Source: Gelidibacter algens | GTDB taxonomy: Bacteria; Bacteroidota; Bacteroidia; Flavobacteriales; Flavobacteriaceae | Direction of reading: 5' to 3' | Assembly: GCF_001678675.1 (NCBI RefSeq) | Contig: NZ_LZRN01000008.1 | Coordinates: forward strand, 87,097 to 151,096 | Length of the DNA stretch: 64,000 nt | Shown here: positions 8,839-16,903 of the stretch, piece after piece | Numbering within the stretch: the stretch's first letter is position 1 | How the letters are laid out: each line of letters starts with the position of its first letter | Translations under genes and position numbers: made by a program | The notes under the pieces: generated by a model | Seen by the model: only the letters and a program-made list of their open reading frames with translations | What the model was told of the DNA's origin: nothing | The model's database searches: none

Positions 8839-9799
8839 ACTAAAAGCCACACTTTCTAAATCGATAAAAAGACAGAAAACTAAAATGTTTTTGGGTCTGT
8901 TTTTTTTGCTCTCTTTTTGTTTTTGGGCGTTGACAAAACTTTCAAAAAGCTACACCGAGACGATTACATTTGAAATTGTCTACAAAAACCTACCGGAACA
9001 GCATCATGTAGATATTGACAGCAGTAAAAAAATAAAAGTTGGCGTCAAGGCTTATGGCTTCAATTTGCTTAAATATTACTTTTTTACCCCCAAATTCCAG
9101 ATTGACTTCAAATCTGATGTGGCGGTAAAAAATAAAATCTACGTATGGGATGCACGGCAAAATGCAACTAAGATCAATGAAAAGTTTAAAAATTCAATAG
9201 AGGTTATTTCTGTTCAACCAGATACAATACGCTTCCCTTATCAAGCCTTGGCAGTAAAGAAGGTTCCGGTTATAACGGATATTTCAATTGCCTACGCATC
9301 AGGATATGATACGTCATCAACAATAAAAGTGATTCCTGATTCCGTCAGAATTATCGGTTCAGAAAAACTGATTGCTAAGATAAAAGAGGTCACCACAAAA
9401 AAGGTGGAGTTAAAAGATATCAATTCAAATATTGAGAAATCTTTAGAAATTGAAATGACTGATCTGCTTAAACAGTTAAAAATATCTGATAGAAATGTCA
9501 TTATTAAAGGTCAGGTTGAGAAGTTTACGGAAGGGACCTTTAATGTCCCCGTCACAATAATTAATCTACCGGCAGACACTAATATCAATTATTTTCCAAA
9601 AACAATTCCAGTAGCTTATAGCTTGAGTCTTGCTAATTTTAAATTGGTCAAACCCTCTGATTTTAGGATTGAGTGCGATTATAAAGACATTAATAATACT
9701 GAAAAAACCTTTTTGATCCCGAAGTTGGTGAAAGTGCCAGAGATTGTTAAAAGCGCACGTTTAAAACAACACAAAGTTGAATTCATTTTGATGCAATAG
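8828..9799 (+). CDS. YbbR-like domain protein (CdaR family)
   Basis: This 323-residue protein has one N-terminal transmembrane helix (about residues 20-38, MFLGLFFLLSFCFWAL), after which the chain lies outside the cytoplasmic membrane. The remainder contains YbbR-like beta repeats, seen around IKVGVKAYGFNLLKYY and IPDSVRIIGSEKLIAKI. In Firmicutes, YbbR proteins (CdaR) modulate the diadenylate cyclase CdaA. No cdaA lies next to it here, so a c-di-AMP link is inference only. It overlaps the glycosyltransferase by 11 bp and is followed after 3 bp by coaE. Confidence 0.75.
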   Translation: MFNKLKATLSKSIKRQKTKMFLGLFFLLSFCFWALTKLSKSYTETITFEIVYKNLPEQHHVDIDSSKKIKVGVKAYGFNLLKYYFFTPKFQIDFKSDVAVKNKIYVWDARQNATKINEKFKNSIEVISVQPDTIRFPYQALAVKKVPVITDISIAYASGYDTSSTIKVIPDSVRIIGSEKLIAKIKEVTTKKVELKDINSNIEKSLEIEMTDLLKQLKISDRNVIIKGQVEKFTEGTFNVPVTIINLPADTNINYFPKTIPVAYSLSLANFKLVKPSDFRIECDYKDINNTEKTFLIPKLVKVPEIVKSARLKQHKVEFILMQ

Positions 9800-9802
9800 C
9801 TT

Positions 9803-10396
9803 ATGAAAATTGTAGGATTAACAGGAGGAATAGGCAGCGGTAAAACTACGGTGGCCAAAATGTTTCAAGACTTGGGTGTGCCGTTATATATTGCAGATGA
9901 AAGAGCTAAAATATTGATGAATACTTCTAAAGATATCAAAAAACAACTCATAACATTGTTTGGAGACGAAGCTTATAACGACAAACAACTTAACCGTCCT
10001 TTCCTGGCATCTAAAATCTTTAAAAACCCCGATCTTTTAAAGCAGATGAATGCTATTGTCCATCCAAAAGTTGGGGATGATTTTACACAGTGGAAAGGGC
10101 AGCAAACGGCACCGTATGTGCTAAAAGAAGCGGCTATCATTTTTGAAAATGATTTGGCTTCGCACTATGATTTTATAATTACTGTGGTGGCAGATCTTGA
10201 CCAGCGCCTAGCACGTGTAATGAAGAGAGACAGTACTACTGAAGACAAAATTATGGCCATTGTCAACAACCAATTAACCGATGATGAGAAAGCAAAACAA
10301 TCAGATTTTGTGATCACCAACCACGATCTTGATCAGACCAAAGACCAAGTACTCATAATTCATCAACATCTTCTACAAACCTTTGCTAAAAATTAA
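9803..10396 (+). CDS. coaE: Dephospho-CoA kinase
   Basis: CoaE phosphorylates dephospho-CoA in the last step of coenzyme A synthesis. The P-loop GLTGGIGSGKTTVAKMF (residues 5-21) opens the 197-residue protein. ADERAK (about 34-39) is the conserved substrate-binding aspartate segment, and the LID region contains RVMKRD. Length is normal. It is the last gene of a tight three-gene unit with the glycosyltransferase and the YbbR-like gene. The coaBC gene lies 6 kb upstream, so two CoA-pathway genes share this neighbourhood without being adjacent. Confidence 0.95.
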   Translation: MKIVGLTGGIGSGKTTVAKMFQDLGVPLYIADERAKILMNTSKDIKKQLITLFGDEAYNDKQLNRPFLASKIFKNPDLLKQMNAIVHPKVGDDFTQWKGQQTAPYVLKEAAIIFENDLASHYDFIITVVADLDQRLARVMKRDSTTEDKIMAIVNNQLTDDEKAKQSDFVITNHDLDQTKDQVLIIHQHLLQTFAKN

Positions 10397-10453
10397 AGCT
10401 TAGTAATGTGTTAAGGTAAGGTTAAACCAAGTTACTTCTAAATGTTAAAATCT

Positions 10454-10461
10454 TAAATTTG
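10454..10461 (+). promoter_or_regulatory. -7 box of the sensor kinase gene (predicts a leaderless mRNA)
   Basis: TAAATTTG is a perfect TAnnTTTG box that ends 4 bp before the ATG at 10466. With Bacteroidota spacing, transcription would begin at or next to the start codon. Confidence 0.65.
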
Positions 10462-10465
10462 ATTG

Positions 10466-12040
10466 ATGGGCAGAAAGCTATTCATTTTGTTAGTTATTCT
10501 GATGAGTTTGTCGCTCATAGGAATAATTTTCGTACAGATATATTTTATTGACAATACTCTAAATAATGAGGAGAAGCAGTTTACTCTAAACGTCAAGCGT
10601 TCTCTGAGTAATGTTTCTAAATTAGTTGAAGATAGGGAGTTTAAGCTGTTTAGTGATAAGTATCAGGAAATGTTGAATAGCGGCAAAAGTCCTGATACCT
10701 CTAATATTAGGGGAATTCTGTTGTACAGTTATGATGATATTTCCAATGAAACTACCATCTACCAAAATGGAATCCTTGAAGAGAGTTTTAAAGTTCCATC
10801 GCTGTTCTTTGACATTGGAGGTTTGGATAGCCTTAATATAAGTAGGATTACAAACCAAAAAGAAGTTAGGGTTTTTAAAAAAAACACCTTCGAAAATAAC
10901 ATCAACATTGCGCCAGAAAAAACGGTAATGGAATACCGGAAAATGACGGAATTGGATAAGAAGATGTTTGAAATAAGTTATCGTGATCTTTTCAATAATT
11001 ATCCAATTTACAAAAGAGTTTCTGATGATGATGTTGCGGCATATCTGTCCAGACAATTTAATGAGAATGGTATTGAAATTGATTTCGAATTCGCTATTTA
11101 TGATAAGGATTTGGCTACAAAGGTGCAATCTAGTAATTTTGAATTAAATCCGGCAACAACTTATGGGGTACCTATGTTCCTTAATAATAACAATGAAAGT
11201 GACTTTAAACTTTATGTTAACTTTCCGGAACGTAGAAAATTTTTGTGGTCGTCCATTTTGACAATGACCGTATTATCAATAATTTTTACAGTGATCATCA
11301 TTTTAGCGTATACAAATGCCATTTATCAAATTATAAAACAACGTCAGATATCTCAAATCAAAACAGACTTCATCAATAATATGACCCACGAATTCAAAAC
11401 TCCTATTGCCACTATAAATTTGGCACTGGACGCAATGAAAAATCCTAAAATGATTAATGATAAGGAAAAGACAGCGCGTTATTTGAAGATGATCAAGGAT
11501 GAAAATAAGCGTATGCATGCCCAAGTTGAAAATGTATTGAGAATATCCAAGTTAGAAAGAAATGAACTCAATATTAGCAAAGATAGGGTCAAACTTCACA
11601 ACTTAATTGAAGATGCCGTGACACATGTGGAGTTAATTGTAGAGGATAGGCAAGGTTACGTCAAATGTCATTTAAACGCAGAGAAATCATCAGTATTGGC
11701 AAATGAAACGCACTTTACCAACGTGTTGGTTAATATCTTGGACAATGCCATAAAGTATTCAGATGATGCGCCAAAAATTGATATCACTACAGAAAATGTG
11801 GGGAATAATGTTTTAGTAAAAATTGCCGATCACGGTAACGGTATGTCAAAACAGGTTCAGAAGAGAGTATTTGAAAAGTTTTATAGAGAACATACAGGAA
11901 ATGTACACAATGTTAAAGGTCATGGTTTAGGATTAGCCTATGTAAAGCGCATGGTTGATGATCACCAAGGACACGTAAGCGTTGAAAGTGAAAAAGGAAA
12001 AGGTAGCACTTTTATAATTAAACTACCATTAATATCATAA
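10466..12040 (+). CDS. Sensor histidine kinase, RprX-like
   Basis: This 524-residue inner-membrane kinase has two transmembrane helices (about residues 4-28 and 263-285) flanking a periplasmic sensor domain of about 230 residues with no recognisable fold. The cytoplasmic half has the H-box DFINNMTHEFKTPIATI, the N-box NILDNAIKYSDDAP, and the G-boxes IADHGNGMS and GHGLGLAYVKRM. It most resembles RprX of Bacteroides, but the signal is unknown. The partner regulator starts 3 bp after its stop. A TTG at 10463 is also in frame, but the ATG at 10466 is preferred. Confidence 0.88.
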   Translation: MGRKLFILLVILMSLSLIGIIFVQIYFIDNTLNNEEKQFTLNVKRSLSNVSKLVEDREFKLFSDKYQEMLNSGKSPDTSNIRGILLYSYDDISNETTIYQNGILEESFKVPSLFFDIGGLDSLNISRITNQKEVRVFKKNTFENNINIAPEKTVMEYRKMTELDKKMFEISYRDLFNNYPIYKRVSDDDVAAYLSRQFNENGIEIDFEFAIYDKDLATKVQSSNFELNPATTYGVPMFLNNNNESDFKLYVNFPERRKFLWSSILTMTVLSIIFTVIIILAYTNAIYQIIKQRQISQIKTDFINNMTHEFKTPIATINLALDAMKNPKMINDKEKTARYLKMIKDENKRMHAQVENVLRISKLERNELNISKDRVKLHNLIEDAVTHVELIVEDRQGYVKCHLNAEKSSVLANETHFTNVLVNILDNAIKYSDDAPKIDITTENVGNNVLVKIADHGNGMSKQVQKRVFEKFYREHTGNVHNVKGHGLGLAYVKRMVDDHQGHVSVESEKGKGSTFIIKLPLIS

Positions 12041-12043
12041 ATT

Positions 12044-12754
12044 ATGGAAGAACAAAACAAAAAGATTTTATTAGTAGAAGATGATCCAAACTTTGGAACT
12101 GTCCTAAAGGATTACCTTAACATGAACGATTATGATGTGGTTCATGCCAAAAACGGAATGGAAGGATTTGAAAAATTCAAAAAGGATGATTATGACCTTT
12201 GCATTTTGGATGTCATGATGCCATACAAAGATGGATTTACCTTAGCAAAAGAGATTAGGGAAAAAAACAGTGATGTTCCCATTATTTTCTTGACGGCAAA
12301 AGCCATGAAAGAAGATGTCTTAAAAGGTTATAAGGTAGGTGCAGATGATTATTTGAATAAACCTTTTGATAGTGAGGTGCTTTTAATGAAGATTAAAGCC
12401 ATCATGCAACGCAAGGCTACAGATACCGTTGCCGACAGTAAACAGTTTGAATTTAAGATTGGCAACTTTGACTTGAACTCTAAATTGCGCTTTCTAAAGT
12501 TTAAGGATGAAGATGCTGTTAAGTTGTCTCCTAAAGAAAATGAACTGTTGCGCTTATTGGCATTGCATGAAAATGACTTGATGCCACGTGAATTGGCCTT
12601 GACCAAAATATGGAGAGATGATAATTATTTCACATCTAGAAGTATGGACGTGTATATTGCTAAATTGAGAAAATACTTGAAACCAGATGAGCATGTCGAA
12701 ATTTTAAACATTCACGGAGAAGGATTCAGATTGGTAGTGAATCAAAAAGATTAG
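12044..12754 (+). CDS. OmpR-family response regulator, RprY-like
   Basis: This is a 236-residue DNA-binding regulator. The receiver domain (about residues 7-118) has the acidic pair ED at 12-13, the phosphoacceptor D56 in CILDVMMPYKDG, T85 in FLTAKA and the lysine of DDYLNKPFD. The C-terminal winged helix (about 135-232) contains LSPKENELLRLLA and SRSMDVYIAKLRKYL, with the closing NIHGEGFRL hairpin. It follows its kinase by 3 bp, so they form one two-component system. A strong terminator lies directly after it. Confidence 0.93.
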   Translation: MEEQNKKILLVEDDPNFGTVLKDYLNMNDYDVVHAKNGMEGFEKFKKDDYDLCILDVMMPYKDGFTLAKEIREKNSDVPIIFLTAKAMKEDVLKGYKVGADDYLNKPFDSEVLLMKIKAIMQRKATDTVADSKQFEFKIGNFDLNSKLRFLKFKDEDAVKLSPKENELLRLLALHENDLMPRELALTKIWRDDNYFTSRSMDVYIAKLRKYLKPDEHVEILNIHGEGFRLVVNQKD

Positions 12755-12774
12755 TTCACATAAGAGCAAAAAAG

Positions 12775-12802
12775 AAGCCTATCATCGTTGATAGGCTTTT
12801 TT
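12775..12802. terminator. Terminator between the response regulator and cspA
   Basis: A perfect 10-bp stem AAGCCTATCA / TGATAGGCTT with a TCGT loop is followed by T-rich sequence on the + strand. The preceding run of A allows it to work on the - strand for cspA as well. Confidence 0.9.
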
Positions 12803-12823
12803 CTTTTAAAAAAATTGAAGCGA

Positions 12824-13015
12824 TTATATAACTTTTACGTTTACTGCGTTCAAACCTTTTTTTCCATCTGTAAGATCGAATTCAACTTCGTCGCCTTCAC
12901 GAACTTCATCGATTAATCCAGAAATGTGTACAAAATGCTCTTTGTTGTTGCCTTCTTCAGTAATGAAACCAAAACCTTTGGCGTCATTGAAAAATTTTAC
13001 GGTACCTTTAGTCAT
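12824..13015 (-). CDS. Cold-shock protein, CspA family
   Basis: This is a 63-residue single cold-shock domain that binds single-stranded RNA or DNA and melts RNA structure. RNP1 is present as KGFGFI (residues 13-18) and RNP2 as HFVHIS (27-32). The aromatic surface has F9, F15, F17 and F28. It is a monocistronic gene with its own -7 box about 27 bp upstream and a shared terminator. Whether it is cold-inducible or constitutive cannot be told from the sequence. Confidence 0.95.
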   Translation of the reverse strand: MTKGTVKFFNDAKGFGFITEEGNNKEHFVHISGLIDEVREGDEVEFDLTDGKKGLNAVNVKVI

Positions 13016-13041
13016 AATAAATATTAATGTTAATTAAGCAG

Positions 13042-13049
13042 CAAAGTTA
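13042..13049 (-). promoter_or_regulatory. -7 box of the cspA promoter
   Basis: On the minus strand TAACTTTG matches TAnnTTTG, 26 bp before the cspA start, leaving a short leader of about 20 nt. Confidence 0.55.
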
Positions 13050-13126
13050 AGATTAATTAATTGAAAAACAGGTCTTTTCAATAAAATTTTGATTTTTTTT
13101 GAACTTGGATTGGTGCTTGAGATTGT

Positions 13127-14035
13127 TTAAAGTATTTGTTGCGTGATGGTCTTTAAGATTTTTTCAAGAGGTGTTTGATAATCAAACCAAGTTGTGTCGG
13201 TTTGTTTTCCAAACCAGGTCAATTGTCTTTTAGCATATCGTCTCGTGTTTTTCTTGATTTCAGAAATGGCAAAATCCAAAGTCCATTCGCCGTTTAGAAA
13301 TTTAAATAATTCACTATAGCCAACAGTATGAAGTGCATTCAAATATTGCAGATGTTGCAGGTTTTTGACTTCTTCCAATAAACCTTGTTGCATCATATTG
13401 TCCACTCGTTTATTGATACGACTATAGATAACTTCTCTGTCCGCCGTTAAACCGATGGTAATTGTCTTAAACCGTCGTTGCAATTTATCTTTATTTAAAA
13501 AAGAAGAATAGGGGTGGCCACTCCCAATAGAAATTTCCAATGCTCTGATCACGCGGTGCGGATTGTCTAGAGCAATGGTGTCAAAAGATGTCGGATCTGA
13601 TGTTTTGAGTTTGTCCTGTAAATATTCCAAGCCATGTGTAGCGAGTTCCTGGTTTAGTGCTTTACGTATTTCGGGAGCTACTTGTGGAAAATAATCAAGC
13701 CCCTTTGTAACCGCATCAATATAAAGTCCTGAGCCTCCAGCCATGACCACGACATTATGTTCCTGGAAAAGATTTTCCAGAGTATGAAGCGCATCTTTTT
13801 CAAACGCGCCAACATTGTAATCTTCCAATACCGATTTGTGGTGGATAAAATGGTGCGGTGCTGCAGTAAGTTCTTCACTATTTGGAGCAGCAGTGCCTAT
13901 TTGCAGCTCTTTGTAAAATTGTCGTGAATCGGCAGAAATAATTTCAGTATTGAAATGCTTCGCAAGGGCTATGCTTAGCGCAGTTTTACCTATCGCCGTA
14001 GGGCCAATAATACTGATAAGATATTTTTGATTCAA
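13127..14035 (-). CDS. miaA: tRNA dimethylallyltransferase
   Basis: MiaA adds a dimethylallyl group to A37 of tRNAs that read UNN codons. The 302-residue protein has the P-loop IIGPTAIGKTALS (about residues 9-21), the catalytic-site segment ISADSRQFYKELQIGTA, MAGGSGLYIDA, and the tRNA-interacting NTRRYAKRQLTWF near the C-terminus. Length and order are standard. It starts 24 bp after the stop of the ion-channel gene on the same strand and may be read from that transcript. Confidence 0.96.
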   Translation of the reverse strand: MNQKYLISIIGPTAIGKTALSIALAKHFNTEIISADSRQFYKELQIGTAAPNSEELTAAPHHFIHHKSVLEDYNVGAFEKDALHTLENLFQEHNVVVMAGGSGLYIDAVTKGLDYFPQVAPEIRKALNQELATHGLEYLQDKLKTSDPTSFDTIALDNPHRVIRALEISIGSGHPYSSFLNKDKLQRRFKTITIGLTADREVIYSRINKRVDNMMQQGLLEEVKNLQHLQYLNALHTVGYSELFKFLNGEWTLDFAISEIKKNTRRYAKRQLTWFGKQTDTTWFDYQTPLEKILKTITQQIL

Positions 14036-14059
14036 AACTTGCAGTTGTTATTGAGATGC

Positions 14060-14923
14060 TTAAGAATGAGGATTTAAGAGATGACCGCAATTATAACAAA
14101 ATTTAGCTTTATCCTTATGTCTTTGAGCAGAGCAATTTGGACAAACTTCAGTGTTCATGTCAACCTCTGTATGAAGTGGCGCTTGAGGAACTCGGCCTTT
14201 GGTTTGAGACATATATTCTGCCGAGACAATTCCTGTAGGAACTGCAATAATGCCATAACCTAAAATCATAATAAGTGCGGCTATAAATTGTCCTAAAGGC
14301 GTGATGGGCGCGATATCTCCAAAGCCTACTGTGGTTAAGGTTACAATACACCAATACACACTTACCGGAATGCTTGTAAAACCACTTGGTTCTCCTTCAA
14401 TAAAATACATAACGGTTCCAAAAATCACGCTGACAATCAATACCGCGAATAAAAAGACAAAAATTTTTGCTCTACTCGCCTTTAATGAATTGGCCAACAA
14501 ATTGGATGCACCCACATATCTTGCCAATTTTAAGATTCTGAAAACTCTTAGAAGACGTAATGCGCGAAGTGCAATAAGCACTTGTGTACCTGCAAAAATT
14601 AGGGATAGATACATCGGGATGGTGGACAGCAAATCAATAATACCATAAAAGCTAAAAATATATTTAAATGGTTTTTTTACGGATATGATCCTTAGAATGT
14701 ATTCAATACTAAAAATGATGGTAATGACCCATTCAGCGAAAACTAAGAAGTAATGGTAATCTTTATCAAATTCCTTGATACTCTCTAGCATCACAAAAAC
14801 AATACTAGCGATAATTGCAATCAGAAGAATGACGTCAAACAGTTTGCCTGCAGGCGTATCAGCTTCATAAATGATTTCGTGAAGTTTGGCTCTCCAATTT
14901 TTTTTCGGCTGATTATCGTGCAT
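14060..14923 (-). CDS. Voltage-gated-type K+ channel with C-terminal zinc ribbon
   Basis: This 287-residue inner-membrane protein has six predicted transmembrane helices. S4 is positively charged (LRALRLLRVFRILKLARY, about residues 119-136). The pore selectivity filter is TLTTVGFGD (about 194-202), the K+-type signature. After S6 the tail carries two CxxC pairs, CPNCSAQRHKDKAKFCYNC, a zinc ribbon not found in the minimal KvAP-type channel. A perfect -7 box ends 4 bp before its ATG, although it lies only 24 bp after the upstream gene. Ion selectivity follows from the filter; gating is inferred. Confidence 0.88.
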   Translation of the reverse strand: MHDNQPKKNWRAKLHEIIYEADTPAGKLFDVILLIAIIASIVFVMLESIKEFDKDYHYFLVFAEWVITIIFSIEYILRIISVKKPFKYIFSFYGIIDLLSTIPMYLSLIFAGTQVLIALRALRLLRVFRILKLARYVGASNLLANSLKASRAKIFVFLFAVLIVSVIFGTVMYFIEGEPSGFTSIPVSVYWCIVTLTTVGFGDIAPITPLGQFIAALIMILGYGIIAVPTGIVSAEYMSQTKGRVPQAPLHTEVDMNTEVCPNCSAQRHKDKAKFCYNCGHLLNPHS

Positions 14924-14927
14924 AAGT

Positions 14928-14935
14928 CAAAAATA
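14928..14935 (-). promoter_or_regulatory. -7 box of the K+ channel gene (predicts a leaderless mRNA)
   Basis: On the minus strand TATTTTTG matches TAnnTTTG and ends 4 bp before the ATG at 14923. It lies within the short gap after the DUF3857 gene, so the channel may have its own internal promoter. No clear -33 element was found. Confidence 0.55.
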
Positions 14936-14947
14936 CTAAAAGATTGG

Positions 14948-16903
14948 CTATTTCCTCTTTAATACCACTAATGAATTTCTTTGTACATCCAGCACTTTGT
15001 CAACATAGGCTTTGAATGTTCCATAATAATCAGCACTATATAAACTCTCCGTGAAATTCAACTTAAAAGTCAAGATCAATTTCTGCTCATTAACCGTCGT
15101 ATATAAAATGATATCTCCGCCGTCATTAGGGATTTTGGCATTGACTTCTTTTGGCACTTCAACCAGTTCATAAGTATCTCCGAAATCTATTTGAACACTA
15201 TAGAGATATGATTTTTTATATCCAAAATCGATAGGATACGTGCGTTGTTGAAGTTTGAAAGGATTTTCTTCAAAAGACTTGTAGATAAATGGATTGATAT
15301 AGACCATATCATTGGTCGTGTTTTTATCATTTAATTCAATGTGATAGGTCTCGGCAAATTCTTCTGCATTTTTTTTAGTTACTTGAACCTCGTGATCGGT
15401 GATCGTGATTTCAGATTGAGCATTGGCAATGTGATCAATATAAGAGCTTTCATTTTCAAAATAATCCTTCTTTTTGTTTAATGCATCATATCCATAATAT
15501 GTAGCCTTCACATTACCTTTGACCAATTGATCAGATATTTTCAGATCTACCTGATACTGTGAACCCGATGTTTTATTGGCCTCAATGGGAATCCATTCAC
15601 TACCATTTTTGAAATCGAGTAAGCGCCCATATTGATTCAAACACCTAAAAGGCAATTCTCCAAAGCTCAAATAAGGATCCGTAGCATCTAACAAGTAGGA
15701 TTCGGTGCCTATTTTTGCCTGAACAATAAGATAGTTAAATTCAGAAATGACAGGAAATAATTGGGTAGGCAGGCCATTATCTCTTGTAGACATTAATACG
15801 GGCTTTACTTCAATACCATGCTCTTCAAGAAGGTTGTGAAGTAAAAGATTAATTTCAGAGATTTTGCCAGACTTTGTCTTGATGAGGTTTTTGACAGAAA
15901 CATCGCTGAATATTTTGTATTCCCCATTCCAGACATAATGCTGCTGCACATAATTATAAATATCTTTTGCCACAGCTAGCCCATTCGCTTTATCTGATAA
16001 GACGTCAGCAATCACTTCTTCTAAAGACGTGCCTTTTCCTATTTGTCTTCCTAAGCTTTCATCTGATTTAAGCTCTTTGTCAGCATCTTTCCAGGACTTT
16101 GTAATATTGTCCACGCTGCCATCAAAACCCCTAAACACCTTGAGTTCATATTCAAGTCTGGAGAGATAATTGTTTTTAGTAGTCATAAAATCTTCCTCGA
16201 CAAAAGCAGGAATATTGGTCATGACATACGTTGTGTTGGCACAATCTGCAGAAGAACCATTGAAGGCATTCAGACATTTTTTTACCAACTTAGATTCGTT
16301 TTTATCCAATTTTTGTGTGCCCACCAATTTAATACTATATTCATAATTGCCAGGAATACTGGTATTGTATGCGCTGTATAATGTAGGGATCTCATCCTGA
16401 AATTCCCAAGGGTGAAACTTGTAGATAAAAGGAGATTCTAGGAGATAGCTGTAAGTCAATACTGAGCCTTCCTGAATGTTGGGGAGTGTAAATTTTATGA
16501 TGGTATATTTGTCGTTGTATTTTTCTTCAAAGATATCATCAGATTTTAATTCTGTTTTGGTGATGGCACCATTTTCAATATTGTAAGTGGTTGCGAAAAT
16601 ACGCGATACCTTTTCTTTGCGTTTGCTGTCGCTATAGAGATAAATGCTGGTGGTAGCTCTATCAAAACCATGTCTTTTTAAAATTTTAATTTTTCTCTTG
16701 ATCTCAGTTTTGAGCGTGTAGGTGTCTTTGTCAATGTAGCTGTTACCATCTTCATAGATAATCAATGCAGCCGCAGTGGAGTCTGTCTCAAAGGTATTGG
16801 TGGCAATGTCATTTCTACTTACTACATAAGTGTCAGAATTGAAAGACGATTGTGCAAAGGAGAATGCGGTAAGAAGTAGGGAGGCAAGATAGAGGTGTTT
16901 CAT
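14948..16903 (-). CDS. DUF3857 / degenerate transglutaminase-like secreted protein
   Basis: This 651-residue protein has a Sec signal peptide (MKHLYLASLLLTAFSFAQ). A DUF3857 beta domain (about residues 55-230) is followed by a transglutaminase-like core (about 295-420) and a C-terminal DUF3858-type beta domain. The core appears inactive. Where active members have a cysteine after GD, this protein has SGKISEINLLL, and the histidine position is also replaced; only the aspartate of LLDATDPY remains. A structural or binding role at the cell surface or periplasm is likelier than catalysis. Its ATG overlaps the stop of the exonuclease gene by 4 bp, so they are coupled. Confidence 0.8.
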   Translation of the reverse strand: MKHLYLASLLLTAFSFAQSSFNSDTYVVSRNDIATNTFETDSTAAALIIYEDGNSYIDKDTYTLKTEIKRKIKILKRHGFDRATTSIYLYSDSKRKEKVSRIFATTYNIENGAITKTELKSDDIFEEKYNDKYTIIKFTLPNIQEGSVLTYSYLLESPFIYKFHPWEFQDEIPTLYSAYNTSIPGNYEYSIKLVGTQKLDKNESKLVKKCLNAFNGSSADCANTTYVMTNIPAFVEEDFMTTKNNYLSRLEYELKVFRGFDGSVDNITKSWKDADKELKSDESLGRQIGKGTSLEEVIADVLSDKANGLAVAKDIYNYVQQHYVWNGEYKIFSDVSVKNLIKTKSGKISEINLLLHNLLEEHGIEVKPVLMSTRDNGLPTQLFPVISEFNYLIVQAKIGTESYLLDATDPYLSFGELPFRCLNQYGRLLDFKNGSEWIPIEANKTSGSQYQVDLKISDQLVKGNVKATYYGYDALNKKKDYFENESSYIDHIANAQSEITITDHEVQVTKKNAEEFAETYHIELNDKNTTNDMVYINPFIYKSFEENPFKLQQRTYPIDFGYKKSYLYSVQIDFGDTYELVEVPKEVNAKIPNDGGDIILYTTVNEQKLILTFKLNFTESLYSADYYGTFKAYVDKVLDVQRNSLVVLKRK

